Source: Nemopilema nomurai
Lineage: Eukaryota > Cnidaria > Scyphozoa > Rhizostomeae > Rhizostomatidae
DNA: 64,000 bases
Assembly: GCA_003864495.1 (NCBI GenBank)
Contig: PEDN01001364.1
Location: 310,001-374,000 of the forward strand
Direction: 5' to 3'
Positions within the stretch are counted from its first letter, which is position 1. Every line of letters starts with the position of its first letter. Made by a program: the position numbers and the translations under genes. Positions 63,873 through 64,000 of the stretch are shown in pieces. The notes below the pieces were generated by a model, which did no database searches, was not told where the DNA came from, and worked only from the letters and a program-made list of their open reading frames with translations.

Positions 63873-64000
63873 CTTGAAATAATTAATGATACTAATGCTT
63901 GACTATTAATCATGCTTATTTATGACTATCAGGTCGAGCAGTATGGAAACTAGACAATTCCAACGGGGAAGGTGGTGTTGCACATCGTTCTCTGACTGGG

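Overview
The window looks like nuclear DNA of an invertebrate animal, most likely a cnidarian (the phylum is inferred). The evidence is AT-rich sequence, genes split by GT-AG introns of about 300-2000 bp, short dispersed elements, a satellite array, an interstitial (TTAGGG)n-type telomere block, and animal-specific gene families. No bacterial operons, rRNA genes or CRISPR arrays were seen.

Layout. 1-3,200: the 3' part of a coiled-coil gene (C6orf163-like, + strand; its first exon(s) are not visible here). 4,064-5,842: an intronless UBOX5/RNF37-type ubiquitin ligase (+). 6,627-11,825: an eight-exon MGAT2 (N-glycan GlcNAc-transferase II, - strand), convergent with UBOX5. 13,246-13,458: a small insertion carrying a tRNA-like sequence between inverted repeats. 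14,829-17,311: a two-exon TIMP-like secreted metalloproteinase inhibitor (-), with a TATA box and an upstream CRE. 22,991-30,126: about 24 tandem copies of a 299-bp satellite with higher-order structure. 30,127-40,200: no recognisable gene. 40,407-41,233: a FAM181-like gene (+) whose reading frame appears broken by 2 bp near its end; its promoter holds an exact octamer-Sox composite site beside a TATA box. 41,600-60,700: gene-poor DNA with several MITE-like elements and minisatellites. 60,701-61,708: the tiny two-exon ATP synthase subunit k gene (ATP5MK/DAPIT, -). 63,837-63,872: interstitial telomeric repeats.

The genes do not form one pathway. They are unrelated animal genes: Golgi glycosylation, ubiquitin ligation, extracellular protease control, a FAM181-family protein and mitochondrial ATP synthase. 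The observations most worth checking are: (1) the TIMP-like protein lacks both partners of the Cys1-Cys70 disulfide, including the Cys1 that normally binds the protease zinc; (2) the zero-spacing ATTTGCAT/AACAAAG composite at the FAM181-like promoter; (3) the six-monomer higher-order repeat in the satellite; (4) the tRNA-like insertion framed by inverted repeats and a 10-bp direct repeat. Exon boundaries were set by hand from splice signals, phase and family similarity; no database search was run, and all family comparisons are from memory.
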